Of a DNA stretch of 64,000 nucleotides, positions 25,280-34,294 are shown piece by piece (position 1 is the first letter of the stretch; every line of letters begins with the position of its first letter). This DNA is from Sphaerisporangium siamense (GTDB lineage: Bacteria > Actinomycetota > Actinomycetes > Streptosporangiales > Streptosporangiaceae): assembly GCF_014205275.1 (NCBI RefSeq), contig NZ_JACHND010000001.1:7502001-7566000 (forward strand). Direction: 5' to 3'. The translations under genes were made by a program, and so were the position numbers. The notes beneath the pieces were generated by a model. The model was not told where the DNA came from. It did not search any database and worked only from the letters and a program-made list of their open reading frames with translations.

Positions 25280-27996
25280 ACCCTCTGCTCCTGCTCAGGG
25301 TGCACCGGGGCGCGGTCGCCGTGCTCGCGCTGCTGACGCTGAGCGCCTCCCTGCTCGTCGCGGGCCTGCCGCGCGGGTTCGAGGCCGCCTTCGACGAGGC
25401 GCTGCGCGGGATCGTCGACGACACCGGCGCCAACCAGACGGACCTGGCGGTGCGGCTGCGGGCGGGAGCCCCCGACCAGTCCATGGCCTCCGAGGACGAC
25501 TTCCGCGCCAAGGACGTGTGGTGGCGCTCGGCCGTCCCGCCCTCCCTGAAACCGGTGCTCGCCACCGGTCCCGGCTCCGACAGCCACTTCTCCGCCAAGA
25601 CCGTGGGCACGCCGGTGGCGGGACGGGTCGAAGGCGGCGAGATCCCGCGGCAGTACGTCAACGTGGGCTGGCTGTCCGGGACCGCCAAGCGGATCCGTTA
25701 CGTGGAGGGGACTCCCCCCGGCGACCCGCGGCGGCTCGCCTCCGTGCCCGGCCACCCGGAGATGAAGGACATCGACCTCTTCGAGATCGCGCTCGTCAGG
25801 AGCGCCTCGGAGAAGATGCGCATCCCGGTCGGCACCACGCTGATCCTCGGCAACAGCAGCCCCATGCTGGCCAAGGTCACCGGCCTGTTCGAACCGGTGG
25901 CCCCGTCGGACCGGTACTGGGGCCACAACCTGGACGCGCTCAAGGTCACCGTCCGCCAGGACCCCGGGTCCGACACCGAGGAGAACCACATCACGGCGAT
26001 CTCCTCGGAGAGCTCGCTGGCCAGGCTGAACAACACCGCCCGCGACCTCACCTACAACTGGGTCATCGGCGTCTCCCCCGCGGCGCTCGACGCCCGCAAC
26101 GCGGTAGACGTGATCAAGGGCGTGGACGACTTCGAGCGCGAGGTCAGAGCGGTCGTCGGGCGGTCCATCGGCTCCTACACCCAGCTCAACGCGTACGCCC
26201 CGTTCCGGGTGGACACCGGGCTGCGCGAGGTGCTGGGCGGCTTCCTCGGACGGCTCGCCACGGCGCAGAGTCTGATGGTCCTCATCCTGGGCGGGCTGGC
26301 GGTCGTCGCGGCCGGGGTCATCGCGCTGGCCGTCCAACTCCTCACCGAACGCATGCGCGCCGCGCTGTCCCTGGCGCGGGCGCGCGGTGCGTCGCTGGCG
26401 CAGGTGGTGCGGACGGCCGCCGGGACCGTCGCGCTCACCGTCTTCCCCGCGGCGCTGATCGGGTACGGCCTGTCGTACCTGCTGCCCGGCCCCCTCACCC
26501 CGATCGTGCACCTCGGCCCGGTCGCGGCCGCGGCGTTCGCGACCGTCTTCGCCGCGGCCCGCGTCGCGCTCTCCCACCGCACGCCGCTGCGCGAGCGCCG
26601 CGACGACGTGGTGGCCCGGCGGGCGTCGCCGCGCCGGACCATGCTCGAAGTGCTGGTCGTGGTCCTGGCACTGGCGGGCGCGTACCTGCTGCGCACGCGG
26701 GGCCTGACCACCGAGGTCGCCGCGATCGGCGCCGACCCGTTCCTGATGCTCGTGCCCGCCGCGCTCACCGTGGCCGCGGCGCTGATCACCCTGCGGTGCT
26801 ACCCGTACCCGCTGCGGCTGGTGGTGTGGCTGGCCGGGCGGGCGCGCGCCGCGGTGCCGTTCGTCGGGCTCACCCTGGCGGCGCGGGCGCGGTCGGTCAC
26901 CGCGCTGCCCGTGGTGATCCTGCTGCCCGCCCTCGCCGTGTCGGTGTACGGGGCCGTGGTCGGCGGCACGCTGGACGCCACGCAGCGGCTCGCCGCCTGG
27001 CAGGCCACCGGGGCCGACGCCCGCGTCGAACGCGGGGCCGAACTGCCGGCCGACGCCGACGCCAAGGTGCGGCAGGTGCCCGGCGTCCGCGCCGTCGTCC
27101 CCGCCGACAAGGGGTCCGCGCAGATCGGGTACACCGGCAAGAGCGCGACCATCGTCGCCGTGGACCTCGACGCCTACCGGCGGCTCGTCGCGCACGCCCC
27201 GTTGACCGTGCCCGGCCCGCCCCCGGACGCGCCGGCGCCGTCCATCCCGGCGCTGGTCTCCCCCGACCTGGCCCACCTCAGCACGGTCGAGATCGGCTGG
27301 CACGTCCGCATGAAGATCGTCAAGACCGGTGTGATCAGCGGAGGGCTGCCCGGGGTCAGCCTCAGCGCGAACAACCTGATCGTGGTCCCCTACGACGCCT
27401 CCCAGCGGGCGGGCTCCCGTATCTACACGAACCTGCTGCTCATCGGAGGCACCGGCTCCGACGGCGGCGGCATCGACGCCCGCGCGCTGGCCGCCGCGAC
27501 CGGCAACCGGCCGGACGTCCTCGTCGAGACGTTCGACCGCGCGCTGGAGCGGGTGACCAAGACCCCGCTGACCGGCACGATCAAGAGCAGCTTCCTGATC
27601 GTCACGATCGCCCTGGCGGTGTACGCGCTGCTGACCGTCGTCATCGCGCTCGTCGTCGGCGCCGCCGACCGGGCCAAAGTCCTGTCCTACCTGCGCACGC
27701 TCGGCCTGTCCGAACGCCAGGCCGCCAGGCTCACCGTCCTGGAGATCGCGCCGCTGATCCTGCTGACCGCGTGCGCCGGGCTCGCCCTCGGCCTCGCCCT
27801 CCCCTCGGCCCTCGGCCCCGGCGTCGACCTGAGCGCCTACACCGGCGACATCGCCGTCGGCGACTACCGTCTCGACCCGACCACACCGATCCTGCTGGCC
27901 GCCGGCCTCGCCGTCGTCGCTTTGGCGGGGGCGTTCATCCACGCCGTGATCGGCAGACGCCGGTCCCTCGGCTCGACCCTGCGAGTGGGTGACTAA
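25276..27996 (+). CDS. FtsX-like ABC transporter permease 2
   Basis: The 906-residue protein is a second, divergent member of the same family. An N-terminal helix (VLALLTLSASLLVAGL) leads to an extracytoplasmic domain. Membrane helices follow in the middle, with a coupling motif LSLARARGASLAQVVRTAAG, then a second external part and a C-terminal FtsX unit with SYLRTLGLSERQAARL. It probably forms a heterodimeric translocator with permease 1, because each MacB/FtsX core needs two membrane subunits. Start and previous stop overlap by four bases; the first ATPase gene starts directly after the stop codon. Confidence 0.9.
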   Translation: MNPLLLLRVHRGAVAVLALLTLSASLLVAGLPRGFEAAFDEALRGIVDDTGANQTDLAVRLRAGAPDQSMASEDDFRAKDVWWRSAVPPSLKPVLATGPGSDSHFSAKTVGTPVAGRVEGGEIPRQYVNVGWLSGTAKRIRYVEGTPPGDPRRLASVPGHPEMKDIDLFEIALVRSASEKMRIPVGTTLILGNSSPMLAKVTGLFEPVAPSDRYWGHNLDALKVTVRQDPGSDTEENHITAISSESSLARLNNTARDLTYNWVIGVSPAALDARNAVDVIKGVDDFEREVRAVVGRSIGSYTQLNAYAPFRVDTGLREVLGGFLGRLATAQSLMVLILGGLAVVAAGVIALAVQLLTERMRAALSLARARGASLAQVVRTAAGTVALTVFPAALIGYGLSYLLPGPLTPIVHLGPVAAAAFATVFAAARVALSHRTPLRERRDDVVARRASPRRTMLEVLVVVLALAGAYLLRTRGLTTEVAAIGADPFLMLVPAALTVAAALITLRCYPYPLRLVVWLAGRARAAVPFVGLTLAARARSVTALPVVILLPALAVSVYGAVVGGTLDATQRLAAWQATGADARVERGAELPADADAKVRQVPGVRAVVPADKGSAQIGYTGKSATIVAVDLDAYRRLVAHAPLTVPGPPPDAPAPSIPALVSPDLAHLSTVEIGWHVRMKIVKTGVISGGLPGVSLSANNLIVVPYDASQRAGSRIYTNLLLIGGTGSDGGGIDARALAAATGNRPDVLVETFDRALERVTKTPLTGTIKSSFLIVTIALAVYALLTVVIALVVGAADRAKVLSYLRTLGLSERQAARLTVLEIAPLILLTACAGLALGLALPSALGPGVDLSAYTGDIAVGDYRLDPTTPILLAAGLAVVALAGAFIHAVIGRRRSLGSTLRVGD

Positions 27997-28929
27997 ATGA
28001 ACACGCCGACCCTGTCGGAGCTGGAGGCGCGGGCCGGCAAGGCCCAGCCCGCCTTCGGCGAGAGCGCGCACATCCTGTGCGACAACCTCGTCCGCATCTA
28101 CAAGACCGAGGGCGTCGAGGTCGTCGCCCTCCAAGGGCTCGACCTCCTCATCGAGGAGGGCGAGCTGATCGCCATCGTCGGCGCGTCAGGCTCGGGCAAG
28201 TCGACGCTGCTCAACGTGCTGTCGGGGCTGGACGTGCCCACCGCCGGGCTCGCCCGGGTCGCCGGGACCGACCTGCTCGCCATGTCCGCCAAGGACCGCC
28301 TGCGCTACCGGCGCGAGGTCGTCGGATTCATCTGGCAGCAGACCGCGCGCAACCTGCTGCCGTACCTGACCGCCCGCGAGAACGTCGAGCTGCCGGTACG
28401 GCTCGCGGGCGTGCGCGACCGCAAGGCCGCCGCCGCTGACGACCTCCTGGAACTGCTCGGGGTCGGGTACTGCGCCGACCGCAGGCCCGCCCAGATGTCG
28501 GGCGGCGAACAGCAGCGCGTCGCCATCGCCGTCGCGCTCGCCAACGCGCCGCAGGTCATCCTGGCCGACGAGCCCACCGGCGAGCTCGACAGCGAGAACT
28601 CCGAGCAGGTCTTCGCCGCGCTGCGCCGCGCCAACCGCGAGCTCGGCGTCACCGCCGTCGTCGTCACGCACGACCCGCTGGTGTCGGAGCAGGTCGACAG
28701 GACCGTCGGGATCCGCGACGGGCGGACCAGCAGCGAGACCCTGCGGCGCGAAGGCTCCGACGGCGGCATCATCGCCGAGGAGTACGCGGTGCTCGACCGG
28801 GTCGGACGGCTGCAGTTGCCCAGAGACTTCACCCAGGCGCTCAACATGGAGCGCCGCGTCCGGCTTGAGCTGGAACGCGACCACATCGGCGTGTGGCCCG
28901 ACAGGCCACGGGCGGAGGACGAGGAGTGA
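27997..28929 (+). CDS. ABC transporter ATP-binding protein 1 (MacB/LolD type)
   Basis: A 310-residue ATPase. Walker A is GASGSGKST (about residue 63), the Q-loop region FIWQQTARNLLPYLTARENV is characteristic of LolD-like subunits, the signature is MSGGEQQRVAIA, Walker B VILADEPTGELD, and the H-loop VVVTHD. A C-terminal extension of about 60 residues (beyond the usual 230-250) and an N-terminal leader of about 25 residues are unusual. The start follows the permease stop with no gap. It ends in a GTGA overlap with a second ATPase gene. Confidence 0.93.
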   Translation: MNTPTLSELEARAGKAQPAFGESAHILCDNLVRIYKTEGVEVVALQGLDLLIEEGELIAIVGASGSGKSTLLNVLSGLDVPTAGLARVAGTDLLAMSAKDRLRYRREVVGFIWQQTARNLLPYLTARENVELPVRLAGVRDRKAAAADDLLELLGVGYCADRRPAQMSGGEQQRVAIAVALANAPQVILADEPTGELDSENSEQVFAALRRANRELGVTAVVVTHDPLVSEQVDRTVGIRDGRTSSETLRREGSDGGIIAEEYAVLDRVGRLQLPRDFTQALNMERRVRLELERDHIGVWPDRPRAEDEE

Positions 28930-29669
28930 GCGAGCAGGTGGACACCACGGCGCGTCCCGAGGCGGCGCCCGACGGCGAGCCGCTGGTCGTCGTACAAGGA
29001 CTGCGCAAGGTGTATCGGACCGGCCCCAAAGAGGTCGTGGCGCTGCGCGATGTGTCGTTCGAGGCCTACCCCGGGCAGCTCATCGCCATCAGGGGACGCT
29101 CCGGGTCGGGCAAGACGACGCTGCTCAACCAGGTCGGCGGGCTCGACCGTCCGGACGCCGGGCGCGTGCTCGTCGCGGGGCGCGCGGTCACCGAGCTGCC
29201 CGAGGCCGGGCTGCTGGAGCTCCGGCGCGACGTGATCGGCTTCATCTTCCAGTCGTTCGGGCTCATTCCCGTGCTCTCGGCGGCCGAGAACGTCGGCGTT
29301 CCCATGCGCCTCACCCGCACGCCCGTCCCCGAGCGGGAGGAGCGCGTGCGCATGCTGCTCGCCATGGTCGGGCTGGACAAGCACGCCAACCAGCGTCCGT
29401 ACGAGCTGTCGGGCGGGCAGCAGCAGCGGGTCGCGGTCGCGCGGGCCCTGGCCAACCGGCCACGGCTGCTCATCGCCGACGAGCCGACCGGTCAGCTCGA
29501 CTCCGGGACCGGGCGGCAGATCATGGAGCTGCTGCGCGCCGTGGTCCGCAGCGAAGGCGTCACCGCCCTGGTCGCCACCCACGACCCCAACCTGATCTCA
29601 TTGGCCGACACCGTCCTGGAACTCCACGACGGCACCCTGACCCGCACCCCCAACCCCGCAACAACCTGA
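28926..29669 (+). CDS. ABC transporter ATP-binding protein 2 (MacB/LolD type)
   Basis: A 247-residue ATPase with Walker A GRSGSGKTT, Q-loop FIFQSFGLIPVLSAAENV, signature LSGGQQQRVAVA, Walker B LLIADEPTGQLD and H-loop ATHD. Having two non-identical ATPases with two non-identical permeases suggests either an asymmetric transporter or two cooperating ones. It is the last gene of a four-gene operon with overlapping junctions. No accessory periplasmic protein or nearby sensor kinase is seen. Confidence 0.93.
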   Translation: MSEQVDTTARPEAAPDGEPLVVVQGLRKVYRTGPKEVVALRDVSFEAYPGQLIAIRGRSGSGKTTLLNQVGGLDRPDAGRVLVAGRAVTELPEAGLLELRRDVIGFIFQSFGLIPVLSAAENVGVPMRLTRTPVPEREERVRMLLAMVGLDKHANQRPYELSGGQQQRVAVARALANRPRLLIADEPTGQLDSGTGRQIMELLRAVVRSEGVTALVATHDPNLISLADTVLELHDGTLTRTPNPATT

Positions 29670-29954
29670 CCCCACCCCTCCCCGGCAACCTCCGCCCCCG
29701 ACCATCACGAACCGATCCCGGCCTCCTGGCCCTGCTGTGTCTCCCATCCAGGCATTGCCCGCGAGATCACGTGTTCCCGTCCACCGTGGTCAGCGGCCTG
29801 CGTAGTGCGGCATGTGCGCGGTGCGGCATGTGACCGTTGCCCACGTGGTCGGCCACCGATGCGGTCAACGGCTACCGCGATCGATGACCACTGCGCGACG
29901 GCCGGGCGGTCAATGATCGGTACGGTCAGAGTTGGTGATCAGGGGTTGGTACGG
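29670..29954. other. Intergenic region between the ABC operon and holA (convergent)
   Basis: No gene is supported. It contains short direct repeats (GTGCGGCATGTG twice near 29808-29831; GGTACGGTCAG twice near 29920-29957) but no clear terminator hairpin. It marks the right edge of the accessory segment. Confidence 0.5.
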
Positions 29955-30923
29955 TCAGCGGCCGGTGCGGCTGGCGACGATCGTGTGAATTGTGCGCTCC
30001 AGGGCGTAGGCGGGGTCGGTGCCGCCGCCCTTGACCTGCTCGTCCGCCACGGCGACGGCCTGCATGGCGCGGGCGATACCCTCGGGGCTCCAGCCGTTGA
30101 GCTGGCGCGTCACCCGGTCGACCTTCCACGGCGGCATGCCCACGTGGCTCGCCAGACGGCCGCCGCGCAGGTTGCGAGGCGCGCTGCCCACCTTTGCCAA
30201 CGATCGGACGCCCCCCGCCAGCGCGCTGACGATCAGCACCGGCGCGACCCCGGTCGAGAGCGCCCATCGAAGCTGTTCGAGCGCCTCGCCCAGCCGTCCC
30301 TCGACGGCCGAGTCGGCGACCGCGAACCCGTTGACCTCGGCGCGGCCCCGATAGTAGCGGGCCACCGCCGCCTCATCCACGGTCTTGCCCGGGGTGTCGA
30401 AGGCCAGTTGCGAACAGGCGGCGGCCAGCTCACGAAGATCGTTGCCCACGGCGTCCAACAGCGCCTGGGCGGCGTCCCCGCCGATGGAACGGCCGGCGGC
30501 GCGCATCTCGCCCCGGATGAAGTCCAGGCGTTCACCCATCTTGGTCAGCTTGGCGACCGTGATCACGGCCGCTCCGGCCTTCTTGACCCCGTCGACCAGG
30601 GCCTTCCCCTTCACACCGCCCGGGTGGACCAAGACGACCACGGCGTCCTCCGACGGCGTCTTGGTGTAGGAGACGACCTCCGCCACCACGTCCTTGCCGA
30701 GATCCTGCGCGGACCTGAACACCACCACCGCGCGATCACCGAACAGCGAGGGGGACGTCAGCCGGGTCAGCTCGCCCGGCTCCACCTTGCCACCGAACAG
30801 GTCGTGCACCTTGGCCTCGGGGTCGGTGGCGCGCGCCGCCGCGATGACCGAGGTCACCGCGCGGTCGGCGAGCAGCTCCTCGTCACCGATCACAAGCGTC
30901 ACAGGGGCTGGTTCGGTCGCCAT
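29955..30923 (-). CDS. holA: DNA polymerase III subunit delta
   Basis: The 322-residue clamp-loader subunit opens with VTLVIGDEELLADRAV, the HolA N-terminal strand and helix. It contains DVVAEVVSYTKTPSEDAVVV, the LDFIRGEMRAAG region and the C-terminal collar domain with GWSPEGIARAMQAVAVADEQ. Delta opens the beta sliding clamp. The start at 30923 gives the usual N terminus (MATEPAPVTLV); the frame remains open to 31016. In actinomycetes holA normally lies next to comEC and near rpsT; here the accessory segment separates it from rpsT. Confidence 0.94.
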   Translation of the reverse strand: MATEPAPVTLVIGDEELLADRAVTSVIAAARATDPEAKVHDLFGGKVEPGELTRLTSPSLFGDRAVVVFRSAQDLGKDVVAEVVSYTKTPSEDAVVVLVHPGGVKGKALVDGVKKAGAAVITVAKLTKMGERLDFIRGEMRAAGRSIGGDAAQALLDAVGNDLRELAAACSQLAFDTPGKTVDEAAVARYYRGRAEVNGFAVADSAVEGRLGEALEQLRWALSTGVAPVLIVSALAGGVRSLAKVGSAPRNLRGGRLASHVGMPPWKVDRVTRQLNGWSPEGIARAMQAVAVADEQVKGGGTDPAYALERTIHTIVASRTGR

Positions 30924-31117
30924 GCGAGCAGCATGCCACGTCCGGAGACTCCCACGGCAATCCACCGACGAACCGGGCAACGTGCTCAGTAACCCCATCT
31001 CCCCCATGCGACACAAAAGTTAACGGCTGGTCAGACTGCAAGTAACCAGCAATCCAACTGCAGGTATGCTCTGGGAGTCTTGAGGCACGAAGCACAAAAG
31101 AGGAGGTGAGACCCATA

Positions 31118-31273
31118 ATGAAGACCAACCCGCGCAGCCACGACTGTCCGCGCTGCGGAGCGATGCTCGACGAAGGTCCCATCCTCTTCCGCTGCGCCGT
31201 CTGCTGCCGCTCCCTCTACGCCGCCGACCTCGACACCGAGTTCCGCACCCACCGCTCCACCTCATCCCGCTGA
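31118..31273 (+). CDS. Short zinc-ribbon protein, 51 residues
   Basis: A strong ribosome-binding site (AGGAGGTGAG, 31101-31110) precedes an ATG with 7 bases between. The 51-residue product MKTNPRSHDCPRCGAMLDEG continues with a second pair in FRCAVCCRSLYAADLD. CPRCG plus CAVCC make a compact zinc ribbon. It has no membrane segment. It lies divergent from holA and convergent with comEC, a place where related actinomycetes also appear to carry a gene this short. Function unknown; RNA/DNA or protein binding is possible. Too short for routine ORF cut-offs. Confidence 0.75.
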   Translation: MKTNPRSHDCPRCGAMLDEGPILFRCAVCCRSLYAADLDTEFRTHRSTSSR

Positions 31274-31465
31274 CCCGCGCTCCACAGGTGCCGCCGCACC
31301 CAACTGACGCCCCCTGAGCCACAACGGGACTCCCACCACGCCGAGCCCCACCGCCCGACATGAACCTGGGCGCAAGGGCCAAGGTCAGCGGCGCCTCAGG
31401 CTTGTCGGGTACTCTCAGCGCGCCGAGCCCCACCGCCTCACATCGAGCTGGGTGCGAGGGCTGGG

Positions 31466-34294
31466 TCAGTGGTGCCGGGGGACGATGGATAAGTGGTTCT
31501 GGGCGGTTGTTACGGCCAGGTCGCCTTGGGTGTCGGTGCGGTAGACGTGGATGCCCAGCGTGCGCAGGCGGGTCAGGGTCAGCGGGGCCGGGTGGCCGTA
31601 GTCGTTGTCCTCGCCGACGCTGATCAGCGCCGCGCTCGCCCGGACCGCCGCGAGGAAGCGCGGATCCTGGCGAGCGGAGCCGTGATGAGGGATCTTGAGA
31701 ATGTCGGCCTGTGGGAGGCCGTGCTTCAGCAGGGCGTCCTGGGCCTCGGTCTCGACGTCGCCGCAGAGGAGCGCGGACCCGGCCGGCCATCGGGCGTGCA
31801 GGACGATGCTGGCGTTATTGGCCACCGACCCCTCCCCGGGGCCCGCCATGATCGCCTCCTCGGAAGGCCCCAGGACGGTGAGGGTCAGTGGACCGAGACT
31901 CCACGCCATACCAGGTGTCGCGATCCATTCAGGCGTCCGGCGCTGCTGAAGCGCCGCCGTCACCCGGCCCGCCTCCCCTCGTGACCGCTCACCCGGGCTG
32001 ACCAGGACGGCGCCCACCTGACGTGCCCGGAACACCCCGTTCAGGCCGCCCACATGATCGAAATGCGGATGGGTGAGCACCAGCAGCGGCACCTGTTCGA
32101 CGCCCAACTCCCGCAGACACCTGTCCACGAACGCCGGTTCGGGCCCCGTGTCCACGACGACCGCCCGGCCCGGCCCCGCCGCCAGGACGAGCGCATCGCC
32201 CTGGCCGACGTCACAGGACACCAGCAGCCAGCCGTCCGGCGGCCACGACGCCACGACCGGACGCACCACGAGCACGGCGACGATCGCTCCGCCGGCGATG
32301 GCGCACATGGCCAGACGCAACACCGGGCGCCGCAGAAGCAGCCAGAGCGCCACGGCCGCGACAGCCAGCAGAAGCAGCCCCACCGCTCCCCCAGGCCATG
32401 ACAGGGTGGCCGCGGGCAGACCCGCCGCCTGCCGGGCCACCCAGATGATCCAGCCCACGGCGTACCCGGCGGGCCACACCAGCCAGCGGGCGATCTCGAC
32501 GCTGACGGGCGCCACCAGCGAGGCCGCGAAGCCCAGCAGCGTGGCCGGGGCCACGGCAGGCCCCGCCAGAAGGTTGGCCGGGACGGCGACCGGCTCCACC
32601 TGGCCCGACATCAGCACGAGAAGAGGCGTCACCGCCACCTGGGCCGCACAGGGCACGGCTATCGCCTCGGCGGCGATCGTGGGCATGCGCCGGGCCATGC
32701 GGTCGCGCCACCGCGGCGCGAGAACCAGGATGCCTCCGGTGGCGAGCACCGACAGCGCGAAGCCGTACTCACGCGCCAGCCCCGGATCGAAGAGGACCAG
32801 TGCGAGCACGGTCGCGGCCAGGGCGGCGAGGCCGTCCCTGGAGCGGCCGGTGCCGAGCGCGACGGCCGCCACACATCCCATCACCAGGGCCCGCAGCACG
32901 CTGGGCGAAGGGCGGGCGACCACCGCGAAGCAGAGCATGCCGGCGATGGCCGGCACGGCGCGGGCCGCGAGCGGCAGCCCGGCCAGGCGTCCCATGACGA
33001 TCACCGCGCCCGCGACGATCGCCAGATTGGCCCCGGACACCGCGGTCAGGTGGCTCAGCCCGGCCGTGGCGAGGTCCCGCCTCACCTGCTCGTCCATCAG
33101 AGACAGATCGCCGACGACCAGCCCGGGCAGCAGACCCCGCTCCGCCGGGGGGAGGATGCCCGCGGCCTCGCGCAGGCCGGAGCGGAACATGCCCGCGATG
33201 CGCTGGGGTGTGGACGGCCCGGAAAGCACGTCCGGCGCTTTCGAGGCCAGCAGCACCGCGGCTGTGAGCGTCCCCGGCTCGGCGGGGCCGAGCCTGCCAC
33301 GTACCCGCACACGCTGGCTGGGCAGCAGCGCGTTCCACCCCGGCCCGTTGGCGAACACGACGACCGGGGAATCGGTTCTGGTTCTCGTCCCTGAGGCGCT
33401 CTCGACGACCTCGACCGAGCCTTGCACGATCACACGCTCGCGCCGTCCCGCCCCGTGATGTCCCGGCAGCCTCTTGGGGTCGCCGGTAAGCCTCATCTCG
33501 ACCGTCACGGGAGACCGCGTGACGGCGAGTGCAGCCACCGGGCTGGTAGTGACACTGTGAACCCGGAACCCCACCGCACACGCCACCGCCGCGACACACC
33601 CCAGAGCTCCAACGGCGACACTCCCCCACCATGCCCGAGCGCCGTAGCCTCGCGGGGTTTGAGCGACACAGCCCCGCGCGGTCTGAGCGACACAGTCAGA
33701 CCCCCTATGAGCGACACTCCGCAGCCCGGACTGTCTGAGGACGTCCCGCTCCCCGGCGCATCCGCCGGCGACCGGGATGATCGCCCCACCGTGTCGATGA
33801 GGACCGGCAGCAGCCGGATAGCGAGTCACACGCCCCACACGGCAGAACACACCAGCCATGTGACCGAGCACACGACCGACGTGATCGAGCACACGCCCCA
33901 GGCAGCTGAGCACATGCCCCAGGTAGCCAAGCGCACAAATCAGGTGACGGGGCGCATGAGCCAGGTGGTGGAGCACGCGATCCAGACGGCCGAGCAGACG
34001 GCCCTGGGGAAAGCGCACCAGGCCCATGTGGTGAAGCGCACGACCTTCGCGGTGCCCTATACGACCTGGGTGGCGAGCCGTATGGGCCTCGTCGCCCGCC
34101 ATGCGTATGAGAGTGATCGCAGCCACGGCCGACAAAGCCGTGACGGCCGTGATCACGCACGTCCGCACAGAGCAGTCCAGCAGCACAAGTGACGTCACCC
34201 AGGTGGTAACGGCAGGCGCGACGAGCCGAAGATCCCCGACACTGCGGCCTTTCTCTACCCCTGAATCAGACTTGGATGCCGGTCCGGACCCCAT
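31466..34294 (-). CDS. comEC: DNA internalisation channel protein ComEC, with a repeat-expanded linker
   Basis: The 942-residue protein is longer than the roughly 750-850 residues usual in actinomycetes. Two membrane segments near residues 20-65 (DLRLVAPAVTTWVTSLVLL) are followed by a linker of 160 residues. That linker carries a heptad tandem repeat (about 84-160) and an octad repeat (about 190-221), then a third helix. The Competence domain follows (HLTAVSGANLAIVAG, PSPSVLRALVMG). The C-terminal metallo-beta-lactamase domain has LTHPHFDHVGG, LLCGDVE and LKIPHHGS. ComEC takes single-stranded DNA across the membrane. ATG 34294 is the nearest start before DLRLV; no strong ribosome site is seen. 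Confidence 0.9.
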   Translation of the reverse strand: MGSGPASKSDSGVEKGRSVGDLRLVAPAVTTWVTSLVLLDCSVRTCVITAVTALSAVAAITLIRMAGDEAHTARHPGRIGHREGRALHHMGLVRFPQGRLLGRLDRVLHHLAHAPRHLICALGYLGHVLSCLGRVLDHVGRVLGHMAGVFCRVGRVTRYPAAAGPHRHGGAIIPVAGGCAGERDVLRQSGLRSVAHRGSDCVAQTARGCVAQTPRGYGARAWWGSVAVGALGCVAAVACAVGFRVHSVTTSPVAALAVTRSPVTVEMRLTGDPKRLPGHHGAGRRERVIVQGSVEVVESASGTRTRTDSPVVVFANGPGWNALLPSQRVRVRGRLGPAEPGTLTAAVLLASKAPDVLSGPSTPQRIAGMFRSGLREAAGILPPAERGLLPGLVVGDLSLMDEQVRRDLATAGLSHLTAVSGANLAIVAGAVIVMGRLAGLPLAARAVPAIAGMLCFAVVARPSPSVLRALVMGCVAAVALGTGRSRDGLAALAATVLALVLFDPGLAREYGFALSVLATGGILVLAPRWRDRMARRMPTIAAEAIAVPCAAQVAVTPLLVLMSGQVEPVAVPANLLAGPAVAPATLLGFAASLVAPVSVEIARWLVWPAGYAVGWIIWVARQAAGLPAATLSWPGGAVGLLLLAVAAVALWLLLRRPVLRLAMCAIAGGAIVAVLVVRPVVASWPPDGWLLVSCDVGQGDALVLAAGPGRAVVVDTGPEPAFVDRCLRELGVEQVPLLVLTHPHFDHVGGLNGVFRARQVGAVLVSPGERSRGEAGRVTAALQQRRTPEWIATPGMAWSLGPLTLTVLGPSEEAIMAGPGEGSVANNASIVLHARWPAGSALLCGDVETEAQDALLKHGLPQADILKIPHHGSARQDPRFLAAVRASAALISVGEDNDYGHPAPLTLTRLRTLGIHVYRTDTQGDLAVTTAQNHLSIVPRHH
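33632..33727. repeat. 24-bp minisatellite inside comEC
   Basis: About four imperfect 24-bp units, each containing TGAGCGACAC on the plus strand. On the comEC strand they encode octapeptides of the type SDCVAQTA, RGCVAQTP. The period is a multiple of three, so the frame is preserved. Confidence 0.75.
33815..34045. repeat. 21-bp minisatellite inside comEC (about 11 units)
   Basis: About eleven degenerate 21-bp units in tandem encode the heptads GRVLDHV, GRVLGHM, GHVLSCL, DRVLHHL and similar on the comEC strand. The opposite strand is also open, reading EHTPQAA-type heptads. Units differ mainly at third positions and in conservative changes, so the array looks old. It lies in the linker between membrane segments 2 and 3 of ComEC. 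Confidence 0.8.

Noticed and set aside
24001-28134. A 1377-codon minus-strand frame across the ABC permease genes (and another of 1072 codons at 21878-25096)
   Set aside because: The amino-acid composition (Arg/Gly/His/Gln-rich, no hydrophobic periodicity) is that of an antisense shadow in high-GC DNA. The plus strand encodes recognisable FtsX domains.
33815-34192. Plus-strand open frame with EHTPQAA-type heptads opposite comEC
   Set aside because: It is the mirror of the in-frame comEC minisatellite; ComEC continues with conserved domains on the minus strand while the plus frame has no start signal or other domain.
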